Shown here in pieces: positions 45,222 through 58,434 of a DNA stretch of 64,000 nt. Origin of the DNA: Solen grandis (taxonomy: Eukaryota > Mollusca > Bivalvia > Adapedonta > Solenidae). The notes beneath the pieces are model-generated. The model saw only the letters and a list, made by a program, of their open reading frames with translations. It was not told the origin of the DNA and did no database searches. The stretch spans positions 63,211,316 through 63,275,315 of the forward strand of contig CM037781.1 in assembly GCA_021229015.1 (NCBI GenBank), given 5' to 3'. Numbering within the stretch: position 1 is the stretch's first letter; the number at the start of each line of letters is the position of its first letter. Position numbers and translations under genes: made by a program.

Positions 45222-45288
45222 AAATTCCAATGTCCGTCACCAGTAACATTTCAAAATAACCACTCTTTGCTTCATCTGATGAAACATG
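45222..45288 (+). CDS. Weak candidate exon, C2H2-like remnant
   Basis: An excellent acceptor (CTCTTTTCTGTGTTTCAG) right after the minisatellite precedes KFQCPS, then PVTFQNNHSLLHLMKH. This has the look of a zinc finger that lacks its second Cys and has short spacing. A poor donor (GTGGGA) follows; the frame itself runs on to a stop near 45356. It could be a decayed exon or chance. Confidence 0.2.
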
Positions 45289-45554
45289 TGGGAATGAAAA
45301 CATTGTTTTATGTCCAAAATACTGTCAGCGAGAAGGAAAATCCATCCATAAATCAATAACATATTGCAAAATATGTGTACATAACAGTTTGGGACTTTTG
45401 ACTGCTCAGTTATTTCAGAGTCAGGGAATACTTGCCACTTTAGGGCCTAGGGGATTTTGAATCTAGGGGGATTTTAACACCCTCTCATTTTCGGTTAGGG
45501 GATTTTGACACTTACCACTTTTTGACCTAGTGGATTTTAAGATATCGGATAATG

Positions 45555-45730
45555 TAAAGGTGCCTTTGTGGCCGCATGGTTATAGTCAGTCTCCTATGAG
45601 TTGAAGCCCTGGCCCAGTCACTCTGAAACTGCAATAGGTTTGGCCAAGTGCCTCTGTGCAGTTAGGGTTTTCCTATACTTTAAATTATCAGGATGTGGAG
45701 GTAAACCTTGAAATAACATTGTGATGAATG
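45555..45730 (+). mobile_element. tRNA-SINE, family C (diverged)
   Basis: GCCTTTGTGGCCGCATGGTT at 45562 resembles an A box. The middle part (TTGGCCAAGTGCCTCTGTGC, AGGGTTTTCCT) is like the SINE at 9706, and it ends GGTAAACCTTGAAATAACA. No target duplication seen. Confidence 0.55.
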
Positions 45731-47126
45731 GTATATTTAACTCAAAACTTTCAGAAATTTAGACTTAACTGTGGTTTTTAGGGTACCACTCTGACCAATT
45801 TTTTTTCACCGAGACTGCTTTTGTGTACAGTTCAAATTTAGTTAAATTAATTTTCAGTGGGTAAAGTCAGCATATTAGATTAGAACTAGTTGGGTAGGTG
45901 TGACTATGTTTGCATGACCGATATAGACCTGCACGAATGTCGGGCACTGTTTTCCTTTCCTTGCCCCCTGTTGTGAAAAGTAAGGAGAGATATTGCCTAT
46001 TGCTCTAAAGTGAAGGTTTGGTGCCGTGTTACATACAGTAATGGGCTAACAAGTGTAACGGTAAGAGAGACCTTGTTTGGGATCAATCCTTTCCTGTAGC
46101 AGAGTGTGTCCATTATCCCATGATACTTGACCACTTGTTATGGAGGTTAGAATGACCAATAGAACTTGGTCACTCATTTTGTTGTCGTAATCCTTGATCT
46201 GTCAGCGGCAACTTCAAAAGGAATTACCGGCAAGGTGTATAAAAAAAAAGAGAGAGATATGACCAGGTGTACTAAGGGCATGTATAAACAAATGTACTTA
46301 CATTGGACTGGAGAGTATTTAGTGCTCCACTTAATCTCTCAGGTTATTCATATATTATGTGGACATAAAAGAGACAAATTTTGTCTCAAGCAATCAAGCT
46401 ATAGCTGACCTCTTTACTCCCCTACTCTCCCACTCATATTGACATTTCATAAAACTTTTCCTCAGCTCAAAATTTTGAGCATCAATAACACCCTTGTTCA
46501 TATTTCCTGAAGAAAAGAAATATTGAACAATATAAACATGTTCTTACAGGAGGCAGCTTTTGTTTCTTGTGATATAGAATTAGAGATTTTGAGTTTAGGA
46601 AGCAGGCCAGAGTAGTAGCCTGTAATTTCAAAGAATCATCAATGTATTCAAGTTAAGGTGCAGTTAGTGATTTTGTGTCTGTTTACATAGCAAGATTAAT
46701 CACATGTTGTAAAGATAATGATGAAACTGTTAAGGATGAATGTGGCCAGGCGATGGGATTATAAGTAGAGAATGGTTGATGACAGGTAACAGGTTGGTGA
46801 CAGGTAAATTGGAAACAACAGTCAGCCATACAATGCTGTGGCTGATTTCGTGGTAGAAACCTGAACTGCATTAAATCATGTGGTAAGAAACATGAGAGTT
46901 TGTGAACATCAAAAAGGAAACCAGACCTAGCTGTGATGTATCTATCAGATGTTGTTAATTGCCTCCTCATTTTATGGGGAAACTATCGGACATTGGATGA
47001 CATGGCTATTTGAGATGAACTAGGTTAAAAAGGACACAATTAACAATTCTAAGGGTATGAATGGCAAGACACTGGTCCAGTCACAAACATGATGCGAGAG
47101 GCTTTAAAAAACACTCTCTTTGGTTC
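45731..47126. other. Non-coding stretch
   Basis: No exon or repeat recognised; open frames are short and without domain. Confidence 0.4.
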
Positions 47127-47127
47127 C

Positions 47128-47735
47128 AAACCTTATGTGAAAGGCATAATAAAATAAGGCTTTACTTAAGGACCCAGACCTGATGTGAGAGGCATAATGA
47201 AACAAGGTCTTGCTCTATGGACCCTAACCTGGTGTGAGAGGCATAATAAAACAAGGCCTTGCTCTATGGACCCTAACCTGATGTGAGAGGCATAATAAAA
47301 CAAGGTCTTGCTCTATGGACCCTAACCTGATGTGAGAGGCATAATAAAATAAGGTCTTGCCCTATGGACCTTAACCTGATGTGATAGGCATAATAAAACA
47401 AGGCCTTGCTCTATGGACCCTAACCTGATGTGAGAGGCATAATAAAATAAGACCTTGCTCTATGGACCCTAACCTGATGTGAGAGGCATAATAAAACAAC
47501 CTTGCTCTTGGCCCAAACTTGATGTGAGAGGCATATTTTAACAAGGCCTTGCTTTATGGACCCTTACCTGATGTGAGAGGCATAATAAAATAAGACCTTG
47601 CTCTGTGGGCCCAAATCTTATGTGAGAAGCCTATTAAAACAAGGCCTTGTTCTTTGGACCCAAACGTGTTGTTAGAGATCTAAAATAGGCCCTGTTTGAT
47701 TGCCTTAAACCTGGTGTGAGAGGTTTGTAAACAGG
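47128..47735 (+). repeat. 49-bp minisatellite, about 12 copies
   Basis: The unit runs TGTGAGAGGCATAATAAAAC, AAGGTCTTGCTCTATGGACC, CTAACCTGA. Central copies are nearly identical and both edges decay. Confidence 0.93.
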
Positions 47736-48659
47736 ACATGGTCGCAGTCTTAATGGAAATTTAGTAAATACTTTCTTTTTATATAACATGTGTATATTAT
47801 AGATCAAGTTTATTATATGCTTTCCCTTTTCATTTCTATATGTAAATTATTCCTGTTTATTCATATTGTGAAAATAAGTCATATTTATGTTAAAGATCAT
47901 AGTAATCTGTCTACATAATATTTTGATACAATCTTGCCAATGTTAACATTGTCAAATCTGTGTTCATAGTCCTAAAGACTACATGCTTGTCCTGAGGCTA
48001 GTCCTGGAGTCTGGAAACTTCAGCACAATGTTGCTCCATTATAATGCAGTAATTGGGGTATAAGTCTAGAAACCACATTATATCTATGTGAAATTTACAG
48101 TGGCTCTACAAAAGATATTTATGCAGTAGTTATCACATGTGCATTATGAAAAAATGCCTTCCATGTCCTGTTTAGTGGTGTGCGGTTTTACCGATATACA
48201 AGTTAACCGTGGTCCGAAGCAGCTTGTGGTACAAACTGGTTCAAGGACAAATAATAGCAGTACTTTGGTCGTTCCCATATTATGGATTTAAACAAATACA
48301 TATTTTCAATAATGTTGTTGTTACAGATAGTTTTATTGTCTAGCGACATCAAAAACCTGCGTAGATATAAATGTATCAGTGTACCATCTAAATATTCGAA
48401 AAATCATTTTTAATAGAAAATATTCACTCGTATCAAATAATGGTCTTGATTTGTCTTCCTTTGGAAAATTGTGAATGTATGAATAGTCTTCAACACAAGT
48501 TCTGGAATACTTTGTGTGGTATATCTTGGTATTTACCTAGAAACCATGGAACAGTTTTCAAACCTGTTGTTCTCGGCTCTAGTCCCATTTATGCCACTGT
48601 ACAAATTACGCCTTGAATCAAATAAACAAACAAAGTTTTGGAGTTCAATATTTGACCAT

Positions 48660-48900
48660 GTGACAAAGTATTTCTTGTTATAATGCCTGTTGTAATGTAT
48701 TTCTTGTTGTAAAGGAATGTGTTATAATGTTTGATTTTTCTTGTTATAATGGCGTGTGATATAATGTATTTCTTGTTATAATGGAGTGTGATATAATGTA
48801 TTTCTTGTTATAATTGAGTGTGTTATAATGGTTTCTTGTTAAAATGGAGTGTTATAATGGCTTTCTTGTTAAAATGGAGTGTGTTATAATGGATATACTC
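48660..48900 (+). repeat. Irregular 30-33-bp tandem repeat
   Basis: TTTCTTGTTATAATGGAGTG followed by TGATATAATGTA recurs about seven times with indels. Confidence 0.85.
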
Positions 48901-51900
48901 TGTATCAATGGTATTACTGTGAAAATACAGTTTTGAATGGCTGGGGTCAAGGTCATTGTTACTGAAAATAGAAAAATGTAATTGGTAGCTACTTTATGAA
49001 CTAGGTATAGCTCATTTTTGTGTATACAGAAAGTTGCAACTCTAGTTTTCATAAAGAGTGTTGTATAAGATTTAGTAGATGTTCATGTATATTAACCCAT
49101 GTAAGAAAATGTGAACATATTTCATTTCTAGCAGATAATACAACCTATTTTAAGTGCACACTATTTGTGTGCAAATTTGTTCCCAGACAAATTATTTTGC
49201 TTTTGGACAAAATGCCCATCAAAGGGCACAAAAGTACATAAAACACATCTTCAGAATTCAAAAATGTATAATTATATTTTATCACAAATTGTAAACGGGA
49301 TTAGAGGGATGGTTATTGAAGTTTTCACAACCTCTATACAAGATGATAATGTGTCTACATTTGAACACCATTCATTGGTTCTGTCCTCTGGGGATTTTCT
49401 GTTCACATTACATATGTACTTGATGTTTCATAAGAAACACAATGAGGATGTGTACATCCATTATGATACTGTTTCTGATGCCCAAACCTAGTAACCATGT
49501 TATACCAGACTAAATTGTTACAACAAATTAACCCTTTACCTCATGAATATTCATGTACACAATTATGACATGGTGAATATTCATCATTTTTTGCTTTAAA
49601 TGGTACATAAAACTATGGGTTTCTCTTTCTTGTGCAGAACGTGTAAAATTTGAGCTACAATATTGTATAAACAAACAGGAGACCCTGATCAGACAGCAAC
49701 TGCTCCTGGAAGGATCTGATCTGGGTATGCTCGGTTCGCTAATGTATCAAAATGTGTCTATGAGGTGAAGGTCTCAGTAATCAGGGGCCCAGAACTGTGT
49801 GATACTGGTATCTGCATTATAATGGAATATGTAGTAATGGATCTACACAGTATTATTTTGGATTTGTGTTTAATCAAAGGTAAAAAGTTGCAAAAATCCC
49901 CTGAGTTATATAGAGGCCCTACCCCCATCTACATATGTCTTGCTAGCATGTACTTACACTGTACAGTCAAATATATCCCCGTAACAAGGTTTGGACCCCG
50001 ACACAGGGTTATAATGGATCTGTACTTTAAAACAGTAAATATTTAGTGCAACAGGTCGCATTCACAATACCAACAGTGATGCAAGTACTTATTGTCATAA
50101 ACTGTTTTATACAACACTTGTACTATTTAGTTACATATTTTATGAAACACAAAGGATATGGGCTTCAGTGCTGGGGGTCCCCTCACACAGAAGCTTATCA
50201 CACTTGTCAGGTGTTTAAGAGTCTTACTCTCTTATTGTACCCAAACTTAGGTGTAGGGGGACAGGATCTTCATAGATCTCAAGTATCTCGGTTTATAGAC
50301 CTCAGCGGAATTATGATCGAGGCCGGCTTCTAAAAAAAAAATTTGTACTCAAGTGTGATTTTCCAGCTTACACTCAAATATAGCCTTGTAATTCAGTAAG
50401 GATTTAAGTTTGAACCTGAGAGTGTACTTAAGTTTGCACTTCTTCACATCTTAATATATCTTGAGTATATTTGTAGACCTTTGGGTTGATGGACACGCAC
50501 CAACGCAGACACCTCAGTGGAGTATGTCACCACAAACCACAAATATAGACAGCATAAAAGTATTAATTACCTCACATGGAGGTATATTCAAACATGTGTA
50601 AAAAAAAATGAAATTTTGAACAAATATCTATACTTACTGCAAGTTTTTTATGGAAAGTTTGACATGAAATATTTGAAGGTTTGGATATTGAATGTAATTT
50701 AAGGTAAAGTCCCTTCAGTCAAGTTCCCTTGAGATGCTTCCAAAGTGACAGTGAAATGCACAGATCAAGAAGTCATTAAAAAGTGAAAGAGAGATTCACA
50801 AACTTGGGCAGATGTTCACTCCCATTTATATTTTGTTCACATTACTGGTGACAGGCCGTTGTAAGGTACCTCTAGATTGAAGGGATATGTGAAGTCTATG
50901 CCTACATTAACTGAAAAGGTTTCAGTAGGAAATTGTAGAATGCAATAGAAATTAAAATGAAGATGGAAAATAAGGCTTCAGAAGAGATTTAAAACTCATC
51001 AGGGCAATAATGACAGTCCTTGTGAATTTTCTGGCTTCATTTTCAAGGTTATTCTGCCACACTGCTATATTTACATCCACAGAACCTTTTCCTTGAATCA
51101 GTTTAGTTCCTTTATATTGCTTCCTGGATTCTAAATGGATAAGTCTTATATCATTTAGACAATGCGAACGTATTGTTTTGATTAAAAAAAAATATTTATC
51201 TTTTTGAATTAACTTTATGAATTATTTTTGTTTGAAACACATGAGTTGAAGCTTGAAAATCCATATTAAGTGATAATTATGTTAAAAGTTTTGAAAATAT
51301 TTATTAATCTATTTATGTAACCTAAATTTTAGGACACTTCAAACAAATTCAATATAAATTATTTATTTACCATGAAGTGATGTTTGTACCCATCTTGATT
51401 GGAATCCACCACCCCAACTGAAGTAACATGCAATTATTTAGTTACAATATGTTATACATTTTGCCCTTTAAATACTTGAAGATATTCTGAACTCTCTACA
51501 TTAGTGTGAAGTCATTTTAAGAAATGAACATCATTGTCTTCATTTTACGGGTGTCCTGCTGTTGGACTATCAATTCAAGCTCGGTTTTTACAGACTGGGG
51601 AAAATTAGAGGAAGGGAAAAAAAAAAAAGGTTTTCATATTGATGTTCTACTGTTCTTGAAGTATTGGTGCAGATGTATTGTTTTGTTAGAATCACTAAAA
51701 CTGTGTCTGCTCCCTTGTAATGGCTCTTGTGTTGCCTTGTCTGGCTTTGTAATGATTACAGTAATTGAAGTTATGCAATAAAGTGATACTTAACAAAGCC
51801 TTTAGTGGGGACTGTTAAGCTAGATCTCTCCCCATACTTTACTCAGGCCATCTGTTGTGGGGATGGATTAGGGGGGCTTACTCCAGTCTATGTGCTATTG

Positions 51901-52835
51901 TGCTGATTAGTGGCTCAGTATGGGCTGAAGCCATTCTAACACATTTCCTGGTAGAAAGGATTCCCATGGCCTGGAGGTATGCTGGGGGAAGTGGGGTGGG
52001 GGCACGGAAACCAGGTAGACTCTGATTAATTGTTATGAGAAGGTGGAGCTTTTCTCGGCAACCCTTTCCTTTATCTGAGGCCTGTGAAGAAAAACAGAGA
52101 AAGATTAAATGTTGGTGCCTGAGTGGCAGTCCTGGGCTGATGGTGTTTCCCTGGAAGCCAGTAAATAGGAGAGAGCCTGAGACTGGTACACAACACTTTT
52201 GTACATCTGTTTTATCTATCCTGGACCCATACAGGAGGTGCAAATAATGAGGTGCGCAGTCTATCCTGTTCTCTTGTGGGCTCTGGAATTAAGCTGTGCT
52301 ATTTTTATGTGATATTTGATGCACATATTATTAGTCATAAATTTTCTTGTGTGTGCTTTTAAGTCTTTTAATAGGAAAAAAGTTGTCATTTATAGGCATT
52401 TACAACAGGATGAAAAAGACACACCGAGAAACTAATTGCGTGGCTATTTCCCACCATATTTGCTAATCAACCATTGTTGTCAACTTTGAATGGGTCTAAA
52501 AATGAGCATATTTTATTTGATCACATTTATATCGCTCAAATTGCATACTGTAATAAAATTTATTGGATTTCAATAAAGTATTGTAAACTAGTGATAAGAG
52601 TAGAACTCCATTGAAATTTACTCAAAAGTCACTCGAAAGAAGTAATATCAGTGCACAAGAGATTTCTAAGGACATATTTTTGTCTGTTTATTTGACCTTT
52701 TTCCCCATGTTTACCTACTAAAAAAGTGTATCGTGAAGGAAGAGCGAAGAAGGCAGGTACCTATGTTCAGCAGGCCAGAGCAGTGAGCCCTGTGAAATAG
52801 CAGTGAGATCTTTGGGAGGATTAAACTGTCTACAT
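48901..52835. other. Long, mostly non-coding stretch
   Basis: Open frames at 49020-49241 (Cys-rich, after an acceptor-like TGTGTATACAG) and 49165-49491 (108 codons) show no domain I know and no clear exon structure. They are not called. The rest is AT-rich with no transposon ends or tandem arrays that I could pair. Confidence 0.4.
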
Positions 52836-52859
52836 ACAACTGACAGCACAGGAGGAAGG

Positions 52860-53000
52860 GAGCAGCTAGATCACATGTCACTCACTCCTGCTCATTTGCA
52901 TATTACCCATCATGCTTTGGAAAGAGGCTGAGCTTAGAAGAGTTAAAAATGTGTACATATATATTTTTTTTACTGCGTGAAGGAAATGAAATACCTGGAA
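52860..53000 (+). promoter_or_regulatory. Candidate promoter upstream of the 53.4-kb exon
   Basis: The octamer CATTTGCATA (POU-type) lies at about 52894, with E-box CACATGTCAC just before it. A TATA-like TACATATATATTTTTTTT lies near 52956. All sit about 400-500 bp upstream of the start codon at 53376. Evidence is motif reading only. Confidence 0.3.
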
Positions 53001-53375
53001 TGAATGTGTGTTTTGTGTTTGATTATGTTAATACATTGTGAATGAAAAGAAAGTACATATTTTGAACTTTTGTGTATTTATCTGAAGCACCTCGGATGTA
53101 ATAATTCCATACACTGAAGTTTGTGAATAATAGCGAAAAGTTTCTGAAGTTTCTTCAACTGAAAACATAATGGAATTTCTCAGGTGATAGACAGTTATAC
53201 AGGATTTATGTCTCGCTGTTTTCAGCATTATGTTGGTCTGTACGAAATCATTGGAAATAATTAAAGTGTGTTTTTCAAGTTTGGATAGACACTTTTTTTT
53301 CTGTTATCGATTGCATGATAGTTTATGGGGAAACTGCATTTTGTTCAATGTTAAAATGGATGAAAACTGCACACC

Positions 53376-53499
53376 ATGGAATGGATAAATTCAGGACAGA
53401 ATGGAATGTTTTACCCAAGACATTATCATTCATTCGATGTTAACTTGAATCAGTTTGTTGCAACAGCGCTTTGGTACAATGGATTTTATGATTCTAAAG
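53376..53499 (+). CDS. First coding exon of an unidentified gene
   Basis: An in-frame TGA at 53361-53363 precedes the first ATG, which sits in a strong Kozak-like context (CACACCATGG). The frame stays open for 41 codons: MEWINSGQNGMFYPRHYHSF, then DVNLNQFVATALWYNGFYDS, then Lys. It ends AAAG at a consensus donor GTAAGT (53500), phase 1. The peptide is rich in aromatic residues and has natural composition. It has no signal peptide and no domain I recognise; N-terminal isoform-specific exons of transcription factors often look like this, but that is a guess. The rest of the gene must lie beyond 64000 or in exons I could not see. It could be an alternative first exon of a gene starting further left. 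Confidence 0.55.
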
Positions 53500-53506
53500 G
53501 TAAGTC

Positions 53507-54225
53507 AGTGATGCATTGTCTTTTTTATTGACATAATATCAGGTCCTGTGTAAAGAAATGTTTTTACTTGTTGATATAGGAAAACTTATATCAGAATATT
53601 GGCCAGGGAAGGAAACGTGTCAGAAGTTTAGTGATATCACGCCAATATCATGCCGTAATTTGAAATACCATGCCAGGGTTAAGGCTGAAATATGCCAGGG
53701 CTGTAATAAGAGAATGAATACTGTGCTAAAGCTGTTGTCAGGATTGAGATATCAGACCAGGGTTGTAAGTTAGGGAATATCATTCTAAATTTCTGGATAT
53801 TTTATGCCAGTTACTAGATGGGGAAGAGATAGAAGGTTAAACTTTTCTCATTTCACTGCATGGCTGAATGTTGTTATGACTAATATCCATCAAGGTGATT
53901 AGAAAGAAATCAAACTTGATGTTACAGATGAAAAATGAGATAACGGTCTCCCGACAGTTAGTTATGATTACATGATGGGAAATTCTACACTCTTGCATAT
54001 CACACAGTCATCCTTCTAATTGGTAATGGCTCAATTGTATCCTGGAATGTCAGTGTTTCTCCTGTTGCTGGGGTCAGGCTGAGCAGTCTCCGTGTCATAG
54101 ACCTCCTGCATAGTGATGATGATGTTGATGCTGCTAATTAGGATGAATTTGATGATACATTTAGAAAAAAAACGTTATGAAGATTTGTTTAAAATGGTTA
54201 AGGCTTCATATTGAGGAATGATAGG
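53507..54225. other. Start of presumed intron
   Basis: No further exon or repeat recognised between the donor at 53500 and the SINE near 54230. Confidence 0.4.
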
Positions 54226-54229
54226 TCCT

Positions 54230-54485
54230 GGTTTTAATCCCCAGCTGTGACATAATATAGTCATGAAAAATGGTACTGGTATGGTTTCCTTGCTTGGTGC
54301 TCAGCATATTAGTTTCCAGGACTGGTTGGCCCGACAACTGGATAATGTGACTGGGTGTTGTATCATGCCATATGTCTAAAGCTTGATACTGCCGTGTGAC
54401 AGCACTATATCTATCTCAAGTAGACATAGTCTCCAAATGACTGAAATACTGTCGGTTGGATGTGAAATCCCATCAAACAAACATA
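54230..54485 (+). mobile_element. SINE family A, near complete
   Basis: CCTGGTTTTAATCCCCAGC (B-box remnant) is followed by GTGACTGGGTGTTGTATCAT, GTGTGACAGCACTATATCTA, TGAAATACTGTCGGTTGGAT and a CAAACAAACA tail. Confidence 0.8.
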
Positions 54486-56966
54486 AAGTTATGAAGAAAC
54501 CATTCTTCATAATTATTCTCTCACAGTGTTAATTGAGGAGGGAAATATTTTGATTAGTTTTAAAATGAAGCAAACAAATGAATTTATGTATATTGCAAAA
54601 GATGATTATAATGAAAGATGCAGTGATGTGTATCCGTAGCACGTTCTAAACAGTGGTCTGCTGTCCTGTGGTGGATCCGCTTGTCCCTGTACGACAGAGA
54701 TGGGCTTGTGAGCCCGTGTTCCTGGTAAAATACACTCATTCTTCATCAGATATTGCCTTACGTAATCCTTCTTTTGGACAAGTAAAAAAACTGTTGCGGA
54801 CAACTTATGTTAATCAAGTGACTCTTATTCTGAACAGGTAGGTTTCTTGTTTCCTGTTGTGTTCCTACAGCATGATTACAGCACATTATAATTTCCATGA
54901 ATTTCATGATCAGGACTTCAAAGGGAAATGATGAAAGGTTAATTTGGTATTCAAATTGACAATAAAGCTGTAATATAGATGGTCATAAAGATATAGCTTT
55001 AGTGGTCTTTATGAATATACATTACCTGTAAGTAAATAAACTGTCCAGGTGAGTGGATCAGGATGCAAATTGTGTGTGCTTTATATCCAAAAAACAACCT
55101 GAACTGTGCCATAAACAAGGAGTCAATGTGACTGAACTGTGGACTCAATCTGACGGGTTAGAAAGGCATTTGACTTATGTGGATTGCTAGTATTAGCTGT
55201 TCAGTCTTAGCTGATGCTGACCAGATGGCTACAGACATCTTCACCCTTTATCTAGATGAGTCTGCAGGTCTTTCTGTCCCTTTATATTACCTTCAGTGAA
55301 TGGTACTATTTCTCAATAGCAAAAACTTTTGGTTTTTCCCCAAATCACTATAAAATTCCAAATCGGTGATTAAAAAATCACAATTTCATGATGTATTAGA
55401 ATCGAATTACTGGTGGATTTTTTTTATGTGAGTAGTGTTCATTACTTAACGGTGAAAGGATAAATTTCATACTCAATTTGTACCTGTCGATGATTGTTGT
55501 ACATGTACCATACATGCTATCCTTATACCTTAAGGATAAATTTCAAGTTTGAGAATCCTTTGGAAGAAAGGTTATTGCAGTTTTCATGACATGGAATAAA
55601 ACAGTTGAAGGTGTCGCAGTAATGCTTAGTTAAGTCAGAAAATAAGAAGAAAAGCACTAGCAACAAAAACAACTAAGTCTTATTCAATAAGCAAAGAGAT
55701 TCAGATGTTTACACTTTGAAAATGAAAGATCACATGTGCTTAAACTGAAAGTTACCCAACTAGAACCAATGTTGAAATGAAGCCTTTGACGGATAACGAA
55801 AGTGCTGCTGCATGTGTAGCAAGCTTTTGTGGTGTATCTAAAGTAACCAAATCCTCATTTATTTAGCCAAATTAATGAATAAAATTCCCAATTTGAACTG
55901 AAATTGTGCTAATTTTCCCATTTACAATTCCCAAAATGGTGAGAAAAAGCCCTAGTCTGAATATAGTGAACCCCAAGTTTTCAAGCATATCCTTATAAAC
56001 TGGCCTAGATTTTATGGTGAGCTCAAAGGAAAAAGTTAGACTGGTGGAATGTTGATACCTATCTGTACATTAGAGCACTGCCAGTAACAGAAACACTCAA
56101 CCCAACAGCTATGTCCTGAGGCTCAGATATACTTTTTTTCTCTATATGAGTCCTATACTAAGAGTACCCCTTAAAAGTCGACCCATAAATTTCTTGTCTT
56201 ATTTATCTGCAATTCATTCTAAATCTGTTAAATCTCTTTAAGACCTAAAACTAAATATTAAAGTATATAATAATACAATTTTATGAATACTAACTAATTA
56301 TCATCCTTTTCTTGTTTCCTCTAATCAAGTATGCTGTCAGTTAAAGTGTCTCTTTGAAAGACAAGGAGTAAGACCACTGTCTCTGGTAATATGTTATTAT
56401 TTCTACATTTTCTGAAATTTATCTCACAAACTTAACAGCTAATTTACCATACAAAGGGAATAGTTGTTTATCAGCATAGTGATTTTCATCATAATAAAGG
56501 AATGATAAAGCTACTCATTTAAAGTAAAAAAAAAAAAAAAAAAAAAAAAGTAAGAAAAATCAGTTGCTTCTTGTATACAAACCCCTGATGATATAAGTGG
56601 CTTGTATGTCTTTGTGGATGTTTCTACATGTCTTGAATGTGTCCTGTTGGTTCATCAGACATATTGCTGTGTTTCTGTAAATTGTTAACATGTAGAGTTG
56701 GGAGAACAGTGAATGGGCCTAATGTTTTTTTGTAGTACGTCTCAACCTTGCTGACCCAGGCTGCCAGTGCAGATCTGTGTAATATTACATGGCCAGCAGC
56801 GTAATGCACAGCAGTCGGAATTGTGACCAGAGGGCATTACCATGATACATGACTAGACTTGTATACATGCAGAATTATTCAGTATTGCTTTACCATGAAA
56901 TCTCAGGATGGCCCACTGAGCCTTATTACAGAAAAATTCAATATCTTGTACCCTGAATCTGCAGGT
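54486..56966. other. Non-coding stretch with poly-A tract
   Basis: An A tract of about 22 residues at 56527-56548. No exon, SINE body or inverted pair was recognised next to it. Confidence 0.4.
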
Positions 56967-56970
56967 TTAA

Positions 56971-57204
56971 CCCTTTCCCTCATATAGACTCATTTTGACG
57001 CACTCAATAGGTACCACATAAAGCCTGATCTGCAGAAAACCACAGTTAAACCTTACCAAATTTAATTACAAAATCCTCATTTCCAGACCAATGAGGAGCA
57101 GCGAACAGCATAAAACCTGATCAGCCTGCGAGTTACTCGCAGGCTGATCTGGTTTTATGTTGTTCACATAGGTCTTTTTATGGTTTCCTCTATGAGGGAA
57201 AGGG
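56971..57204. mobile_element. piggyBac-type MITE, 234 bp, copy 2
   Basis: Same ends and length as the copy at 37418, with TTAA at 56967-56970 and 57205-57208. The internal stem CAGCCTGCGAGTTACTCGCA followed by GGCTG is a perfect hairpin here. High identity to copy 1 implies recent mobility. Confidence 0.9.
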
Positions 57205-57208
57205 TTAA

Positions 57209-58430
57209 GGAACAAAAGACTAATATCACTGGGCTGATCAGCCTGTGTAGTGAAACTTGGCTGGGGGTAGGGGGCCTACACAGGTTGGCCTCCCTACCTG
57301 CAGTCAGTCTAATCTCTGTTTCTTGACTAGCCTGCCAGCAGGAAGTCTCTTTACAGGTCATATGAGAATAATGTATTGTGGATTTATCTAGCCTATCAAT
57401 TAATTAAGGAGATTAGGTAGCCCCATGTCAGTCGTGTAACAGGGGGGGGGGGGGCTGCCGGGGCCTCTTGGAAGCTCTCCTGATGTGCACCCTCTCTCCC
57501 TACCACACTTATAGCATTTCAAGTACCAGCTCTTTCGGCACAATTTATTAGTATCTCTGGTAGTTGAAAAACACACAGCTGAAGATAAGAGCCCTGTAAG
57601 TGTGATTCACAGAACTGATGAGCTCTGTGTACTTACTTCTTGTCTCTAGCCAAATAAGCTCTTCCATGAGAACAATATGTTCATTAGAATATCAGACAGT
57701 TTTCACTTCAGAATTTAGTTTTCTGAGTGCTCATGCCTTACATTATAAATGGACATGTTGTTCATAACTGGAGAAAGATTTACACCTACATGCCTGAGGG
57801 ATATTTGTAGAGATCATGAGACATTGTAGGCAGACCACAGTGGCTGGTCTGTTGATGAGCTGATAGGAGAGTTGTAGATTGTGTATCCATCCTGGGGGCT
57901 GGGAAAGTCTGGTCCCTAGGGAAGTGGACAGTGGGTGTTTAGACGATCAGATTACAGGGGTTGTCCTGCTGCTTAGTGTTAGGTCAGGTAGCATATTGGC
58001 TAATACCACCATCATAGTTATCAACCATAATGTCCCTTCTCTTGACCAGTCCAATACAGCCAGTGATTGAATTTTGACACTGTTGGTTAATTGGCTGCTA
58101 AATGTTCTCTGTGTTTCTTGATCACCATCCGCTGCATTGTTGATTGTTGGTCAGTTAAAAGCATTCCCCAGCCTCAATAATGGTCGAAATCAGCAGCAAA
58201 ATATAAATATTTTATTACTCTTGGTTGCAAAAACTTCTGCTGTGATAGTTCCAGACAGGGTCAGGATACTGTGATAAACAACATACATGGAGTTGTGTTC
58301 TGGACCTTGTCCAACTGTTATCAGCTGCTGTTGACCATGCACCGGATGCCACCTTACCCAGGTGGGACTATTCTGTAGATGATAAGAATACATTACAGAA
58401 ACACTGAAATATAATGAATTGTAAGGGAAA
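57209..58430. other. Non-coding stretch
   Basis: A G12 tract near 57443-57454. No exon or repeat recognised. Confidence 0.4.
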
Positions 58431-58434
58431 ACCA

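Noticed and set aside
44835..45246. Long open frames on both strands
   Set aside because: Both arise from the 27-bp minisatellite.
49020..49491. Two overlapping open frames, one Cys-rich, after an acceptor-like site
   Set aside because: No consistent C2H2 spacing, no clear donor, and composition like surrounding AT-rich DNA.
50700..50900. Another TTAAGGTAAAGTCCC-type MITE
   Set aside because: The left end resembles the element at 7640, but no inverted right end could be matched.
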